A stretch of 64,000 bases of DNA from Streptomyces sp. TN58 (GTDB taxonomy: Bacteria > Actinomycetota > Actinomycetes > Streptomycetales > Streptomycetaceae), in the NCBI RefSeq assembly GCF_001941845.1, contig NZ_CP018870.1, forward strand, positions 5,028,001 to 5,092,000, written 5' to 3'. Positions 25,726 to 34,216 of the stretch are shown here, in pieces. The notes beneath the pieces were generated by a model, which searched no databases, had not been told where the DNA came from, and saw only the letters and a program-made list of their open reading frames with translations. A program made the translations under genes and the position numbers. Every line of letters starts with the position of its first letter. The first letter of the stretch is position 1.

Positions 25726-26364
25726 ACCGGCCGGCGACCGGTTGCAGGACCGGCTTCCCCGCCGCTCCGCACCGGCCCCGCACGGGGTCCCGGACGCCCC
25801 GGGGCCGCCGCCGATTTGTTGACACGTAGACGAACAGCGGCCGCGCTTTGCCAAAACTTGGCAATCGCGGTCGCTGTTACTCGCAGTAAATCGAACCCCG
25901 TGAACTGTCCGGTGTGTTCACCATTTCACCCTTCTGTCGTGGCCCCCGGTGGCACCCTGTGTTGCCGACGGTCTGTTACGGGCAGCATCCGGGTTATCTG
26001 GCCGTTACCCGCCAGTAACGAACCCCCTTGTGCCCCGGCCGGTAATGGACCACGATCGGCGACGCTCGGTCCTTCCCGCAGAGCCGCTCACTCGGAGCCG
26101 CGGTGGAGGGTCCCCACCGGGCCGGCCGGTGGCAGTGGCACCGGCCGTGGGACAGGGGGGTCTCTGCCGTACGGCGGGGCCTGTCCTCCAGGTTGCGCGA
26201 ACGCGTGGCCCAGTGGTTGTCGCTCGGGGGTGAACGCCGGTGTATCGGACGTGGCACGGCCGCGGCCCGGCCGCCTGCGCTCCTTCCCGAGGACGTAGCA
26301 CTTCTCCCATCCCAGGACGGGCACGGCCCGGACCGGAGATGTACGTCCGAGAAGGAGGAACGAA
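25726..26364. other. Long intergenic region with paired TTAC/GTAA dyads
   Basis: 639 bp without a supportable gene. It has a TTGACA element at 25819 and two related dyads: TTAC-N5-GTAA (25877-25889) and CGTTAC-N6-GTAACG (26003-26020), 127 bp apart. Both precede a leader of about 340 bp running to the DUF6230 gene. Short frames here lack codon bias and I do not call them. Confidence 0.6.
25877..26020 (+). promoter_or_regulatory. Two TTAC-N5/6-GTAA operator candidates
   Basis: TTACTCGCAGTAA at 25877-25889 and CGTTAC-CCGCCA-GTAACG at 26003-26020 share half sites TTAC and GTAA. A third half site, GTTACGGGCAG, lies at 25976. They probably control the DUF6230 cassette; which regulator binds is unknown. 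Confidence 0.45.
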
Positions 26365-27006
26365 ATGAGTTCTCAGGTTCGTGGCGGGACCAGATGGAAG
26401 CGCTTCGCGCTCGTCATGGTGCCGAGCATCGCGGCCTCGGCCGCGGTCGGTGTGGGTCTGGCGCAGGGTGCCCTCGCGGCGTCCTTCAGCGTCTCCGGCC
26501 AGGACTTCAAGGTCTCGGCCGACAGGCTCGACGGTGACAACCTCATCCAGTACGGCGGCATCGCCGAGGGGCACGACCTCAAGGGCAATGCGCAGCACCA
26601 CCCGGTGACGATCTCCGGGTTCAGCCACGCCGAGATCACCAACATGTGCCAGTCGCTGGTGACCCCGACGCCGCTGGGCAACATCACGCTGCAGCTGCGC
26701 ACCGGCCACAAGGGCAAGCCGGCCGTCGCCGACAACATCTACCTGGATGTCGCGGAGCTCGACACCGACGCCGAGTTCAAGAACCTGGACATCGGTGTCG
26801 CGGTCGGCGACAAGAACCACAAGACGAAGCCGCAGGCCGGCACGGTCACCAGCCCGTACGCGTTCTCGCAGCGCGCCGACAAGGCGATCCTGACCAACGT
26901 GCGCCAGAAGGCGTGGGCGACCACGGCAGGCACGTTCAAGCTGCCCGACCTGAAGCTCCGTCTGCTCGGTGGCGACCAGCCGTGCTACCAGGACATCAAG
27001 GACTGA
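26365..27006 (+). CDS. DUF6230 exported protein
   Basis: 213 residues. N-terminal signal or anchor (RWKRFALVMVPSIAASAAVG, Ala cleavage site near residue 38), then a mainly beta-strand domain of the DUF6230 family found in Streptomyces, formerly labelled cholesterol esterase without evidence. Two cysteines (MCQSL and QPCYQD) could form a disulfide outside the cell. The ATG at 26365 has a very strong AAGGAGGAAC Shine-Dalgarno. First gene of a three-gene cassette, with a 14-bp hairpin after it that may make its mRNA more abundant than the rest. Function unknown. Confidence 0.83.
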   Translation: MSSQVRGGTRWKRFALVMVPSIAASAAVGVGLAQGALAASFSVSGQDFKVSADRLDGDNLIQYGGIAEGHDLKGNAQHHPVTISGFSHAEITNMCQSLVTPTPLGNITLQLRTGHKGKPAVADNIYLDVAELDTDAEFKNLDIGVAVGDKNHKTKPQAGTVTSPYAFSQRADKAILTNVRQKAWATTAGTFKLPDLKLRLLGGDQPCYQDIKD

Positions 27007-27024
27007 TCCGGTCCTGGTGAACGA

Positions 27025-27068
27025 CCGGACGGGCGGGCGCCGGCGGCCGTCGCCGCCCGCCCGTCCGG
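27025..27068 (+). terminator. Intercistronic hairpin after DUF6230 gene
   Basis: Perfect 14-bp stem (CCGGACGGGCGGGC and complement) with a 16-nt loop and no T-run; a partial terminator or 3' stabiliser inside the cassette. Confidence 0.55.
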
Positions 27069-27114
27069 GCTCCACAGAGATCTCCGTACCACCGTTTCCA
27101 GGGAGCTGTTGTCC

Positions 27115-27687
27115 ATGAACCCCCAGGCCCCGGTTTACGTTCGCGCAGAAGACGACGCCTGGCTCACCGTGGTGTACTACCACTTCCGCGCCTGGCGCGG
27201 TCGCCGTCCCTTCTGGGCCGGGCTGTTCACGCTCCTCGGTGGCTTCCCGATCGCGTACTTCCCGTATGCGGACCTCCGGCTGGGCAACATCAGTCTCGCC
27301 ATGGCCACCACCGGCGGCGCGGGCGCACTGATCATCGGTGTACTGCTCATCACGCTGGGCCTGGCCCTGTGGTTCCAGCAGACCATCCGCGTCTTCGCCG
27401 GCGTCGCCTCGATCCTGTTGGCGCTGGTGTCCCTGCCGGTCTCCAACCTCGGCGGATTCGGGATGGGCTTCATCTGCTCCCTCGTCGGCGGCGCCCTGGC
27501 GCTGTCGTGGGCCCCCGGGCAGCCGGCGGGCGAGGAGCAGGCGGACCAGCCGCCGACCGCCGTCCCCCTGGCGAAGTCGGAGGCGATGGCGGGCATTCCG
27601 GGCATCCCGGGACCCCGTGAGACGGAGACGGCAAACGCGAGCGAGACGACTGCCCACGCCGATGGCGGGAGGAACAGTGCGGGGTGA
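27115..27687 (+). CDS. DUF6114 membrane protein
   Basis: 190 residues. N-terminal motif FRAWRGRRPFWAGLFTLLGG leads into four transmembrane segments (about 35-55, 62-85, 88-108, 112-132), the hallmark of DUF6114, followed by a Pro/Glu/Ser-rich cytoplasmic or external tail. TTG 27109 is in frame, but ATG 27115 has GGGAG at the right distance. It overlaps the start of the next gene. DUF6114 genes are regularly next to DUF6230 genes in Streptomyces, so the two products probably work together at the membrane. Function unknown. Confidence 0.82.
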   Translation: MNPQAPVYVRAEDDAWLTVVYYHFRAWRGRRPFWAGLFTLLGGFPIAYFPYADLRLGNISLAMATTGGAGALIIGVLLITLGLALWFQQTIRVFAGVASILLALVSLPVSNLGGFGMGFICSLVGGALALSWAPGQPAGEEQADQPPTAVPLAKSEAMAGIPGIPGPRETETANASETTAHADGGRNSAG

Positions 27688-28954
27688 CGAGACGCAGCGG
27701 GCAGTGGCCCCGGGCGCAGAGTCCCGTGAGAGGAAGGGCCCGCGCCACGCGGCGCCCAGGAAGTCGCTGCTGAACAAGATCCAGATACCCGTCGGCAAGA
27801 CCATGGCGCTGGCGGCGATGCCGACGGCCGTGTTCGTCGGGATGGGCATGGCGCCCAAACTGGCCGTGGCCGACGACAAGGAGATCCCCTTCGCCCCCGG
27901 ACCGTGCGTGACGCGGTCGGACGAGCCGGCGGAGACCGAGTCGAAGTCCCCGTCCCCCACACCCTCGAAGTCGGCTTCGCCGAGCGCCTCGCCCAGTGCG
28001 TCGCCCGCGCCGTCCACGGCCGCGAAGCCCAAGCAGAGCGCCACCCCGGAGGCGGCCAAGTCCCCGACGGCGAACGCCCCGGCCCCGGCGGCCACCACCA
28101 CGCCGGCGCCGACCAAGTCCGCGAACCCGCTGGACCCGCTCGGCGTGGGCGACAAGCTCAAGGACCTCATCGACGGGCTCGGCCAGCCGCTCAAGGACAC
28201 CAGGGCGACCCCGGAGCCCACGGCCACGCCGTCCCCGAAGACCGAGCCGGCCCCGGCTCCCGACCCGGCCGCGGACGCGATCCGGGAAGCCGCCAAGCAG
28301 GCGGGTGCCACCGTCGAGGAACTGCCCGACGCGGTCAAGGACACCGTCAAAAAGCCCAAGGACGAGAAGCCCGGGAACGAGGACGACGAGGACAAGGCCG
28401 GCGACGGCAAGGACGACAAGGACGCCGACAAGGACGAGGCGAAGAAGGACCCGGACGGGAAGGAACCCTTCCCCTGCCCGACCTACGACGCCGAAGCCCT
28501 CGCCAACGCCGAGCTGGAGCAGGGCATCCCGCTGCTGCCGGACGAGCCCTGGTACCTCGACAGCTCCCTGCTGACCCTCTACGGCCTGGACTACCACGGC
28601 ATCGTCGAGGTGAAGACGGCCGGCGGCAAGGTCAAGAAGGTCCTCAAGTTCACCGCGGGCTCGCTCGACATCAAGGACCTCTACCAGACGGTCGGCAAGG
28701 ACGGGAACGTCGCACACCTGAAGTCCCGTCCGGGCTCCACGTCCAAGATCCGCGGCGGCACGGTGACGATGTACACCGAGAGCCTCAAGGGGAACCTCTT
28801 CGGTCTGATCCCGATCGAGTTCACCCCGAACAGCCCGCCGCCGCTGAACGTCCCGTTCGCGTTCTTCACGGACGTCAAGGTCGTCCAGGCCGCGCAGTTC
28901 GGCGGGACCCTCACGGTCCCGGGCCTGAAGAACTACATCGGCCCGCCGGAGTAG
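27677..28954 (+). CDS. Pro/Lys-rich exported surface protein of the DUF6230/DUF6114 cassette
   Basis: 425 residues. A hydrophobic segment at about 30-60 (MALAAMPTAVFVGMGM, then APKLAVA) acts as signal or anchor. Residues 75-215 are a low-complexity Ser/Pro/Thr/Ala/Lys linker, and 215-265 are a highly charged Asp/Lys stretch. The C-terminal 160 residues (from FPCPTYDAEALANAELEQG, here about 267-285) form a folded beta-rich domain. GTG 27677 has GGGAGG just upstream and overlaps the DUF6114 stop. Composition suggests a wall-spanning linker. Old annotations call such proteins hydrogenase expression protein, which I do not support. Confidence 0.78.
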   Translation: MRGDETQRAVAPGAESRERKGPRHAAPRKSLLNKIQIPVGKTMALAAMPTAVFVGMGMAPKLAVADDKEIPFAPGPCVTRSDEPAETESKSPSPTPSKSASPSASPSASPAPSTAAKPKQSATPEAAKSPTANAPAPAATTTPAPTKSANPLDPLGVGDKLKDLIDGLGQPLKDTRATPEPTATPSPKTEPAPAPDPAADAIREAAKQAGATVEELPDAVKDTVKKPKDEKPGNEDDEDKAGDGKDDKDADKDEAKKDPDGKEPFPCPTYDAEALANAELEQGIPLLPDEPWYLDSSLLTLYGLDYHGIVEVKTAGGKVKKVLKFTAGSLDIKDLYQTVGKDGNVAHLKSRPGSTSKIRGGTVTMYTESLKGNLFGLIPIEFTPNSPPPLNVPFAFFTDVKVVQAAQFGGTLTVPGLKNYIGPPE

Positions 28955-28973
28955 TCCCCGCCGCGCCGTGACA

Positions 28974-29017
28974 CCGAGGGCGGCACCCCGCATCACTGCG
29001 GGGTGCCGCCCTCGGTT
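28974..29017. terminator. Strong bidirectional terminator
   Basis: Perfect 19-bp stem (CCGAGGGCGGCACCCCGCA and complement) with a 4-nt loop, between the convergent cassette and pyk. Followed by TT on the plus strand. Confidence 0.85.
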
Positions 29018-29066
29018 CTCGCGTGCGGTACGGGCGCCTGCGGCGCAGGCGCCCGCGGCGCGGCCG

Positions 29067-30497
29067 TCAGTCGCGGGCGACGCCGCCCAGGTGGTGGACC
29101 CGGACCATGTTGGTGGTGCCCGGGACGCCGGGGGGCGAGCCGGCCGTGATGACCATGGTGTCGCCGTCGTTGAAGCGGCCCAGCTTGTGCACCTCGCCGT
29201 CCACCAGGTCGACCATCGCGTCGGTGGTGTCCACGTGCGGCACGATGTACGACTCGACGCCCCAGCTCAGCGTGAGCTGGTTGCGGGTGTTGACGTCGGT
29301 GGTGAAGGCCAGGATCTGCTGCGTGGCGCGGTAGCGCGACAGGCGGCGGGCGGTGTCACCGGACTGGGTGAAGGCGATGAGCGCCTGCCCGCCCAGGAAG
29401 TCCGCGATCTCGCACGCGGCGCGGGCCACCGAGCCGCCCTGGGTGCGCGGCTTCTTGCCCGGCACCAGGGGCTGCAGGCCCTTGGAGAGCAGCTCCTCCT
29501 CGGCCGCCGCGACGATCTTCGACATCGTCTTGACGGTCTCGATCGGGTAGGCGCCGACCGAGGACTCGGCCGACAGCATGACGGCGTCCGCGCCGTCGAG
29601 GATGGCGTTGGCGACGTCGGACGCCTCCGCGCGCGTCGGGCGGGAGTTGGTGATCATCGACTCCATCATCTGGGTCGCGACGATCACCGGCTTGGCGTTG
29701 CGGCGGCACATCTCGATGAGCCGCTTCTGGACCATCGGGACCTTTTCGAGCGGGTACTCGACGGCCAGGTCGCCGCGGGCCACCATGACCGCGTCGAAGG
29801 CGGCGACCACGGCCTCCATGTTCTCGACGGCCTGGGGCTTCTCCACCTTGGCGATGACGGGGACCCGGCGGCCCTCCTCGTCCATGACCCGGTGGACGTC
29901 CTTGACGTCGTTGGCGTCGCGGACGAAGGACAGGGCGACCATGTCGCAGCCCATCCGCAGGGCGAAGCGGAGGTCGTCGACGTCCTTCTCCGACAGGGCG
30001 GGGACGTTCACGGCGGCACCCGGCAGGTTGATGCCCTTGTGGTCCGAGATGACACCGCCCTCGATGACGATGGTCCTGACCCGGGGGCCGTCGACCTCCG
30101 TCACCCGGAGCTCGACGTTGCCGTCGTTGATCAGGACCTGGTCACCCTTGGCGACGTCGCCCGGGAGCCCCTTGTAGGTGGTGCCGCAGATGGACTTGTC
30201 GCCCGGGACGTCCTCGGTGGTGATGGTGAACTCGTCACCGCGCACCAGCTCGACGGGACCTTCCGCGAAGGTCTCCAGACGGATCTTCGGGCCCTGGAGG
30301 TCGGCGAGGACGCCGACGGCGCGCCCGGTGTCCTCGGAGACCTGCCGGACGCGGTCGTACCGCTCCTGGTGTTCTGCCTGGGACCCGTGGCTGAAGTTGA
30401 ATCGGGCCACGTTCATACCAGCCTCGATGAGCGCTTTCAGCTGCTCATACGAGTCGACGGCGGGGCCCAGCGTGCAGACGATTTTGGAACGGCGCAT
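29067..30497 (-). CDS. pyk: Pyruvate kinase
   Basis: Converts phosphoenolpyruvate and ADP to pyruvate and ATP, the last step of glycolysis. 476 residues, normal for the family. Motifs: ARFNFSHG (ADP/substrate binding), LADLQGPKIR, IAKVEKPQA (catalytic Lys and metal Glu), MVARGDLAVE (metal Asp) and the signature ATQMMESMITNSRPTRAE, with the C-terminal allosteric domain intact. It lies downstream of ackA and pta on the same strand; by order it matches S. coelicolor pyk2 (SCO5423, from memory). TAGGAT sits six bases before the ATG and the palindrome CGGAATATTCCG at the -35, so it probably has its own promoter. Confidence 0.96.
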   Translation of the reverse strand: MRRSKIVCTLGPAVDSYEQLKALIEAGMNVARFNFSHGSQAEHQERYDRVRQVSEDTGRAVGVLADLQGPKIRLETFAEGPVELVRGDEFTITTEDVPGDKSICGTTYKGLPGDVAKGDQVLINDGNVELRVTEVDGPRVRTIVIEGGVISDHKGINLPGAAVNVPALSEKDVDDLRFALRMGCDMVALSFVRDANDVKDVHRVMDEEGRRVPVIAKVEKPQAVENMEAVVAAFDAVMVARGDLAVEYPLEKVPMVQKRLIEMCRRNAKPVIVATQMMESMITNSRPTRAEASDVANAILDGADAVMLSAESSVGAYPIETVKTMSKIVAAAEEELLSKGLQPLVPGKKPRTQGGSVARAACEIADFLGGQALIAFTQSGDTARRLSRYRATQQILAFTTDVNTRNQLTLSWGVESYIVPHVDTTDAMVDLVDGEVHKLGRFNDGDTMVITAGSPPGVPGTTNMVRVHHLGGVARD

Positions 30498-30503
30498 GAC
30501 TGG

Positions 30504-30537
30504 ATCCTATCGGTTTGTTTCGTAGCGGAATATTCCG
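30504..30537 (-). promoter_or_regulatory. pyk promoter with CGGAATATTCCG palindrome
   Basis: On the minus strand TAGGAT (30509-30504) ends six bases before the ATG. The perfect 12-bp palindrome CGGAATATTCCG (30526-30537) covers the expected -35 position, so it may be an operator. Confidence 0.45.
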
Positions 30538-30558
30538 GCTGGTGGAAAGTCCAAGTGA

Positions 30559-31773
30559 CTACTGGGTAACCAGCGCGTACGCCTGGGTGGCGATCTCCAG
30601 TTCCTCATCCGTGGGGACCACCGCCACGGCCACCCGGGCATGATCCGCCGAAACCAGCCGCGGCCGCGGGGAACGCGCCGCGTTGGCATCGAGATCCAGC
30701 ACCAGGCCCAGCTCGGCCAGGCCGTCGATCGCGGCTTCGCGGACCTGGTGGGCGTTCTCGCCGACCCCGGCCGTGAAAGCCACCGCGTCCACCCGCCCGA
30801 GCACCGCCGAGTAGGCCCCGATGTACTTCTTCAACCGGTGGACGTACGTGTCGAAGGCCAGGCGGGCCGTCCCGTCGCCCTCGCCCGCCCGCCGCAGCAC
30901 CTCGCGCATGTCGTTGTCGCCGCACATGCCCAGCAGACCGCTCTTCTTGTTCAGGAGCGAATCGATCTCGTCCACCGAGAGGCCGCCCACCCGCGCCAGG
31001 TGGAAGACGACCGCCGGGTCGAGATCGCCCGAGCGGGTGCCCATGACCAACCCCTCCAGCGGGGTCATGCCCATGGACGTCTCCACGCAGACCCCGCCCC
31101 GCACCGCCGAGGCGGAGGCGCCGTTGCCCAGGTGCAGCACGATCACGTTCACGTCCTCCACCGGCCTGCCGAGCAGTTCGGCCGTCGCCCGGGAGACGTA
31201 CGCGTGGGAGGTGCCGTGGAAGCCGTACCGCCGGACGGAGTACGCGTCCGCCGTCGCGGCGTCGATCGCGTACCGCGCCGCGTACTCCGGCATCGTCGAG
31301 TGGAAGGCGGTGTCGAAGACGGCGACCTGCGGGACGTCCGCGCGCAGCGAGCGCGCCACCTCGATGCCCGTGACGTTCGCCGGGTTGTGCAGCGGCGCCA
31401 GGGGGATCAGCTTGCGGATCTCCGCCAGCACCTCGTCGTCGATCACCGTGGGCCGGGTGAACCTCGTCCCGCCGTGCACCACCCGGTGCCCCACCGCGAC
31501 CAGCTCGGGGGAGTCCAGGCCGGTCCCGTCGGCCGCGAGCTCGGCGGCCACGGCCTTCAGCGCCGCCGCGTGGTCCGCGACCGGGCCGGTCCGCTCGCGC
31601 CTGCCGCCGGCCGCGGCCGGGCCGGTGAGCGGCTCGTGCACCAGCCGGGAGGTCTCCTCGCCGATGCGCTCGACCAGGCCGACGGCCAGCCGCGACCGGT
31701 CCGCCATGTCGAGGAGCTGGTACTTCACGGACGAGGAGCCGGAGTTGAGGACGAGTACGCGCGATGCGGTCAC
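30559..31773 (-). CDS. ackA: Acetate kinase
   Basis: Transfers phosphate between acetyl phosphate and ADP to make acetate and ATP. 404 residues with the ASKHA-fold hallmarks: VLNSGSSSVKYQL (Asn in phosphate loop), GHRVVHGG, VFDTAFHSTMP (catalytic Asp), GFHGTSHAYV, HLGNGASAS and FTAGVGENA. 54 bp downstream of pta, forming the classical acetate overflow pair; pyk follows 61 bp later. Its GTG/ATG context (ATG 31773) has AAAGGA upstream. No unusual feature. Confidence 0.96.
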   Translation of the reverse strand: MTASRVLVLNSGSSSVKYQLLDMADRSRLAVGLVERIGEETSRLVHEPLTGPAAAGGRRERTGPVADHAAALKAVAAELAADGTGLDSPELVAVGHRVVHGGTRFTRPTVIDDEVLAEIRKLIPLAPLHNPANVTGIEVARSLRADVPQVAVFDTAFHSTMPEYAARYAIDAATADAYSVRRYGFHGTSHAYVSRATAELLGRPVEDVNVIVLHLGNGASASAVRGGVCVETSMGMTPLEGLVMGTRSGDLDPAVVFHLARVGGLSVDEIDSLLNKKSGLLGMCGDNDMREVLRRAGEGDGTARLAFDTYVHRLKKYIGAYSAVLGRVDAVAFTAGVGENAHQVREAAIDGLAELGLVLDLDANAARSPRPRLVSADHARVAVAVVPTDEELEIATQAYALVTQ

Positions 31774-31827
31774 GGTGCGGGTCTTTCCTTGTCGCGGGCG
31801 GTGGGGAAGAAGGGCGGGGCGGAGGGC

Positions 31828-33975
31828 TCAGGCGGTTGCGGCGGGGCCCGGCGTCGCGCCCTGCGCCTGGATTGCGGTGATGGCCACGGTGGTCACGATG
31901 TCCTGGACGAGCGCGCCGCGCGAGAGGTCGTTGACGGGCTTGCGCAGACCCTGGAGCACCGGGCCGACCGCGACCGCGCCCGCCGACCGCTGCACGGCCT
32001 TGTAGGTGTTGTTGCCCGTGTTGAGGTCGGGGAAGATCAGCACCGTCGCACGGCCGGCCACCTCCGAGCCCGGCAGCTTCGTCGCGGCGACCGAGGGCTC
32101 CACGGCCGCGTCGTACTGGATCGGGCCCTCGACGGCCAGGTCGGGGCGCCGCTCGCGGACGATCTCGGTGGCCTTGCGCACCTTGTCGACGTCCGCGCCC
32201 GTGCCGGAGGTGCCCGTGGAGTACGAGAGCATCGCGATCCGCGGCTCGACGCCGAAGGCGGCGGCGGTCGCGGCCGACTGGACGGCGATGTCCGCCAGTT
32301 GCTCGGCGTTCGGGTCCGGGTTGACCGCGCAGTCGCCGTACACGAGGACCCGGTCGGCCAGGCACATGAAGAAGACCGAGGAGACGATGGACGCCTCGGG
32401 CTTGGCCCTCCCGTCGCCCGCCACCACCCTGTCCGACGCGCTTCGCGCGGCTGCGTCGGTCTTGATGATCTCGAAGGCCGGGCGGATGGTCGCGGCGGTG
32501 GAGTGCACCGAGCCGGAGACCATGCCGTCGGCCAAACCCCGCTGCACCATCAGGGTGCCGAAGTAGTTGACGTCGGTCACCACGTCGTGGGCCAGCTCGA
32601 CCGTCATCCCCTTGTGGGCGCGGACCTGCGCGTAGTACTCGGCGAAACCCTCCCGCAGCGGGGAGGTCGCCGGGTCGATGAGCTGCGCGCCCGAGACGTC
32701 GATGCCGAGGTCGCCGGCCTTCTTCAGGATCGCCTGCTCGTCGCCCAGCAGCGTCAGGTCGCACACGCCCCGGCGCAGCACCACGTCCGCGGCGCGCAGC
32801 ACCCGCTCCTCGGAACCCTCGGGCAGCACGACGCGGCGGCGCTCGGAGCGGGCCCGCTCCAGCAGCTCGTTCTCGAACATCATCGGGGTGACCCGCTCCG
32901 AGCGGGCCACCGAGAGCAGGCCGCGCAGCTCGGCGGTGTCCACGTGCCGCTCGAAGAGGCCGAGCGCGGTCTCCAGCTTGCGCGGGGTGGCGGAGTTCAA
33001 CCGGCTCTGCAGCGAGAAGAGTTCGGCGGCGGTCGGGAAGCTGTTGCCGGCCACCGACACCACGGGGGTACCCGGTGCCAGCTTCGAGGCCAGCGCCAGG
33101 ATGTCCTCGCCCGGGCGCTCGTTCAGGGTGAGCAGCACGCCGGCGATCGGCGGGGTGCCCGAGGCGTGCGCGGCCAGCGCGCCGATGACGAGGTCGGAGC
33201 GGTCGCCGGGGGTCACGACCAGGCAGCCGGGGGTCAGGGCGTTCAGGAAGTTCGGCAGCATGGCGCCGCCGAACACGAAGTCCAGCGCGTCGCGGGCCAG
33301 GCCCGCGTCGTCGCCGAGGAGCACCTCGCCGCCCAGGGCCCGGGTGATCTGGGCGACGGTCGGGGCGGACAGCGACTTGTCGTCCGGCAGCACGTAGCAG
33401 GGCACGGGGAGGCGGGCGGCCAGCCGCTCCGCTATCAGGTCGCGGTCCTCCGCGGCCACCCGGTTGACGACCATCGCGACGACGTGGCAGCCCAGGCTCT
33501 CGTACGCGCGGTAGGCGTTGCGGGCCTCGGCGCGCACCTCCTCGGCGGGGTGCTTGGTGCCGCCCACGACGGGGACGACGACCGCGCCCAGCTCGTTGGC
33601 GATGCGGGCGTTGAGCGCGAGCTCGTCGGGGAGGTTGGTGTCGGCGTAGTCGGTGCCGAGGACGAGCACGACCTCGTAGTCGCGGGCCAGCCGGTGGTAG
33701 CGGGCGACCAGCTGGGACACCAGCTCGTCGGTGCCCTTCTCGGCGAGGATCGCCGACGCCTCGCGGTACTCCATCCCGTAGGCCGTCGAGGCGTCCTGCT
33801 CGATTCGGTAGCGGGCCTTGAGGAGGTCGAAGAGGCGGTCCGGTGCGTCGTGGAGCAGCGGGCGGTAGACGCCGACGCGGCCCGTCTGCCGGGTCAGGAG
33901 TTCCATGATCCCGAGTTCGACGACCTGCCGGCCGTCCCCCCGCTCGATACCGGTCACGTACACGCTGCGCGTCAC
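31828..33975 (-). CDS. pta: Phosphate acetyltransferase (long form) with local insertion
   Basis: Interconverts acetyl-CoA and acetyl phosphate. 715 residues: an N-terminal P-loop-like/CobB domain (VTRSVYVTGIERGDGR start), a DRTGG regulatory domain (about 215-335), and the C-terminal catalytic PTA_PTB domain with VLPEGSEERVLRAA and YGDCAVNPDP. Between EIIKT and SIVSSVFFM there are 22 residues rich in Ala/Arg/Asp (DNA 32392-32457) that I do not recall in relatives; this DNA contains a GC-rich hairpin. GTG 33975 has GGAGAG upstream; the frame runs open to 34485 but the family starts here. Divergent from pfkA. Confidence 0.94.
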   Translation of the reverse strand: MTRSVYVTGIERGDGRQVVELGIMELLTRQTGRVGVYRPLLHDAPDRLFDLLKARYRIEQDASTAYGMEYREASAILAEKGTDELVSQLVARYHRLARDYEVVLVLGTDYADTNLPDELALNARIANELGAVVVPVVGGTKHPAEEVRAEARNAYRAYESLGCHVVAMVVNRVAAEDRDLIAERLAARLPVPCYVLPDDKSLSAPTVAQITRALGGEVLLGDDAGLARDALDFVFGGAMLPNFLNALTPGCLVVTPGDRSDLVIGALAAHASGTPPIAGVLLTLNERPGEDILALASKLAPGTPVVSVAGNSFPTAAELFSLQSRLNSATPRKLETALGLFERHVDTAELRGLLSVARSERVTPMMFENELLERARSERRRVVLPEGSEERVLRAADVVLRRGVCDLTLLGDEQAILKKAGDLGIDVSGAQLIDPATSPLREGFAEYYAQVRAHKGMTVELAHDVVTDVNYFGTLMVQRGLADGMVSGSVHSTAATIRPAFEIIKTDAAARSASDRVVAGDGRAKPEASIVSSVFFMCLADRVLVYGDCAVNPDPNAEQLADIAVQSAATAAAFGVEPRIAMLSYSTGTSGTGADVDKVRKATEIVRERRPDLAVEGPIQYDAAVEPSVAATKLPGSEVAGRATVLIFPDLNTGNNTYKAVQRSAGAVAVGPVLQGLRKPVNDLSRGALVQDIVTTVAITAIQAQGATPGPAATA

Positions 33976-34030
33976 GCGTGCTCTCCGTCTCTGCTGTGGT
34001 CGATCGACCCGGTTGGGATGGCTTGCCCTC

Positions 34031-34059
34031 TTGACAATACCTCCGCCAATGGCTAGGAC
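34031..34059 (+). promoter_or_regulatory. pfkA promoter, near-consensus
   Basis: TTGACA (34031-34036), 17-bp spacer, TAGGAC (34054-34059): the best match in the window to a principal-sigma promoter. The start site would be near 34066, giving an untranslated leader of about 150 nt before pfkA. Confidence 0.75.
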
Positions 34060-34216
34060 GCCCGACGGGCCAAAGCCCTCCGGGGAGGCGCGGGAGGCAC
34101 GCGCCCCCGCCCGGCGCGGAGCGCGCCCCCGCCCGGCGCCCGTGGAACAATCGGACAGGCGGCACCCATACGCCCCTCGCACGGACGGGCCGGCCACAGG
34201 CAGGAGACACAGCACG

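Noticed and set aside
26005..28431. 808-codon minus-strand frame opposite the DUF6230 cassette
   Set aside because: Low-complexity Ser/Gly/Arg product that is the shadow of three real genes with Shine-Dalgarno sequences and overlaps.
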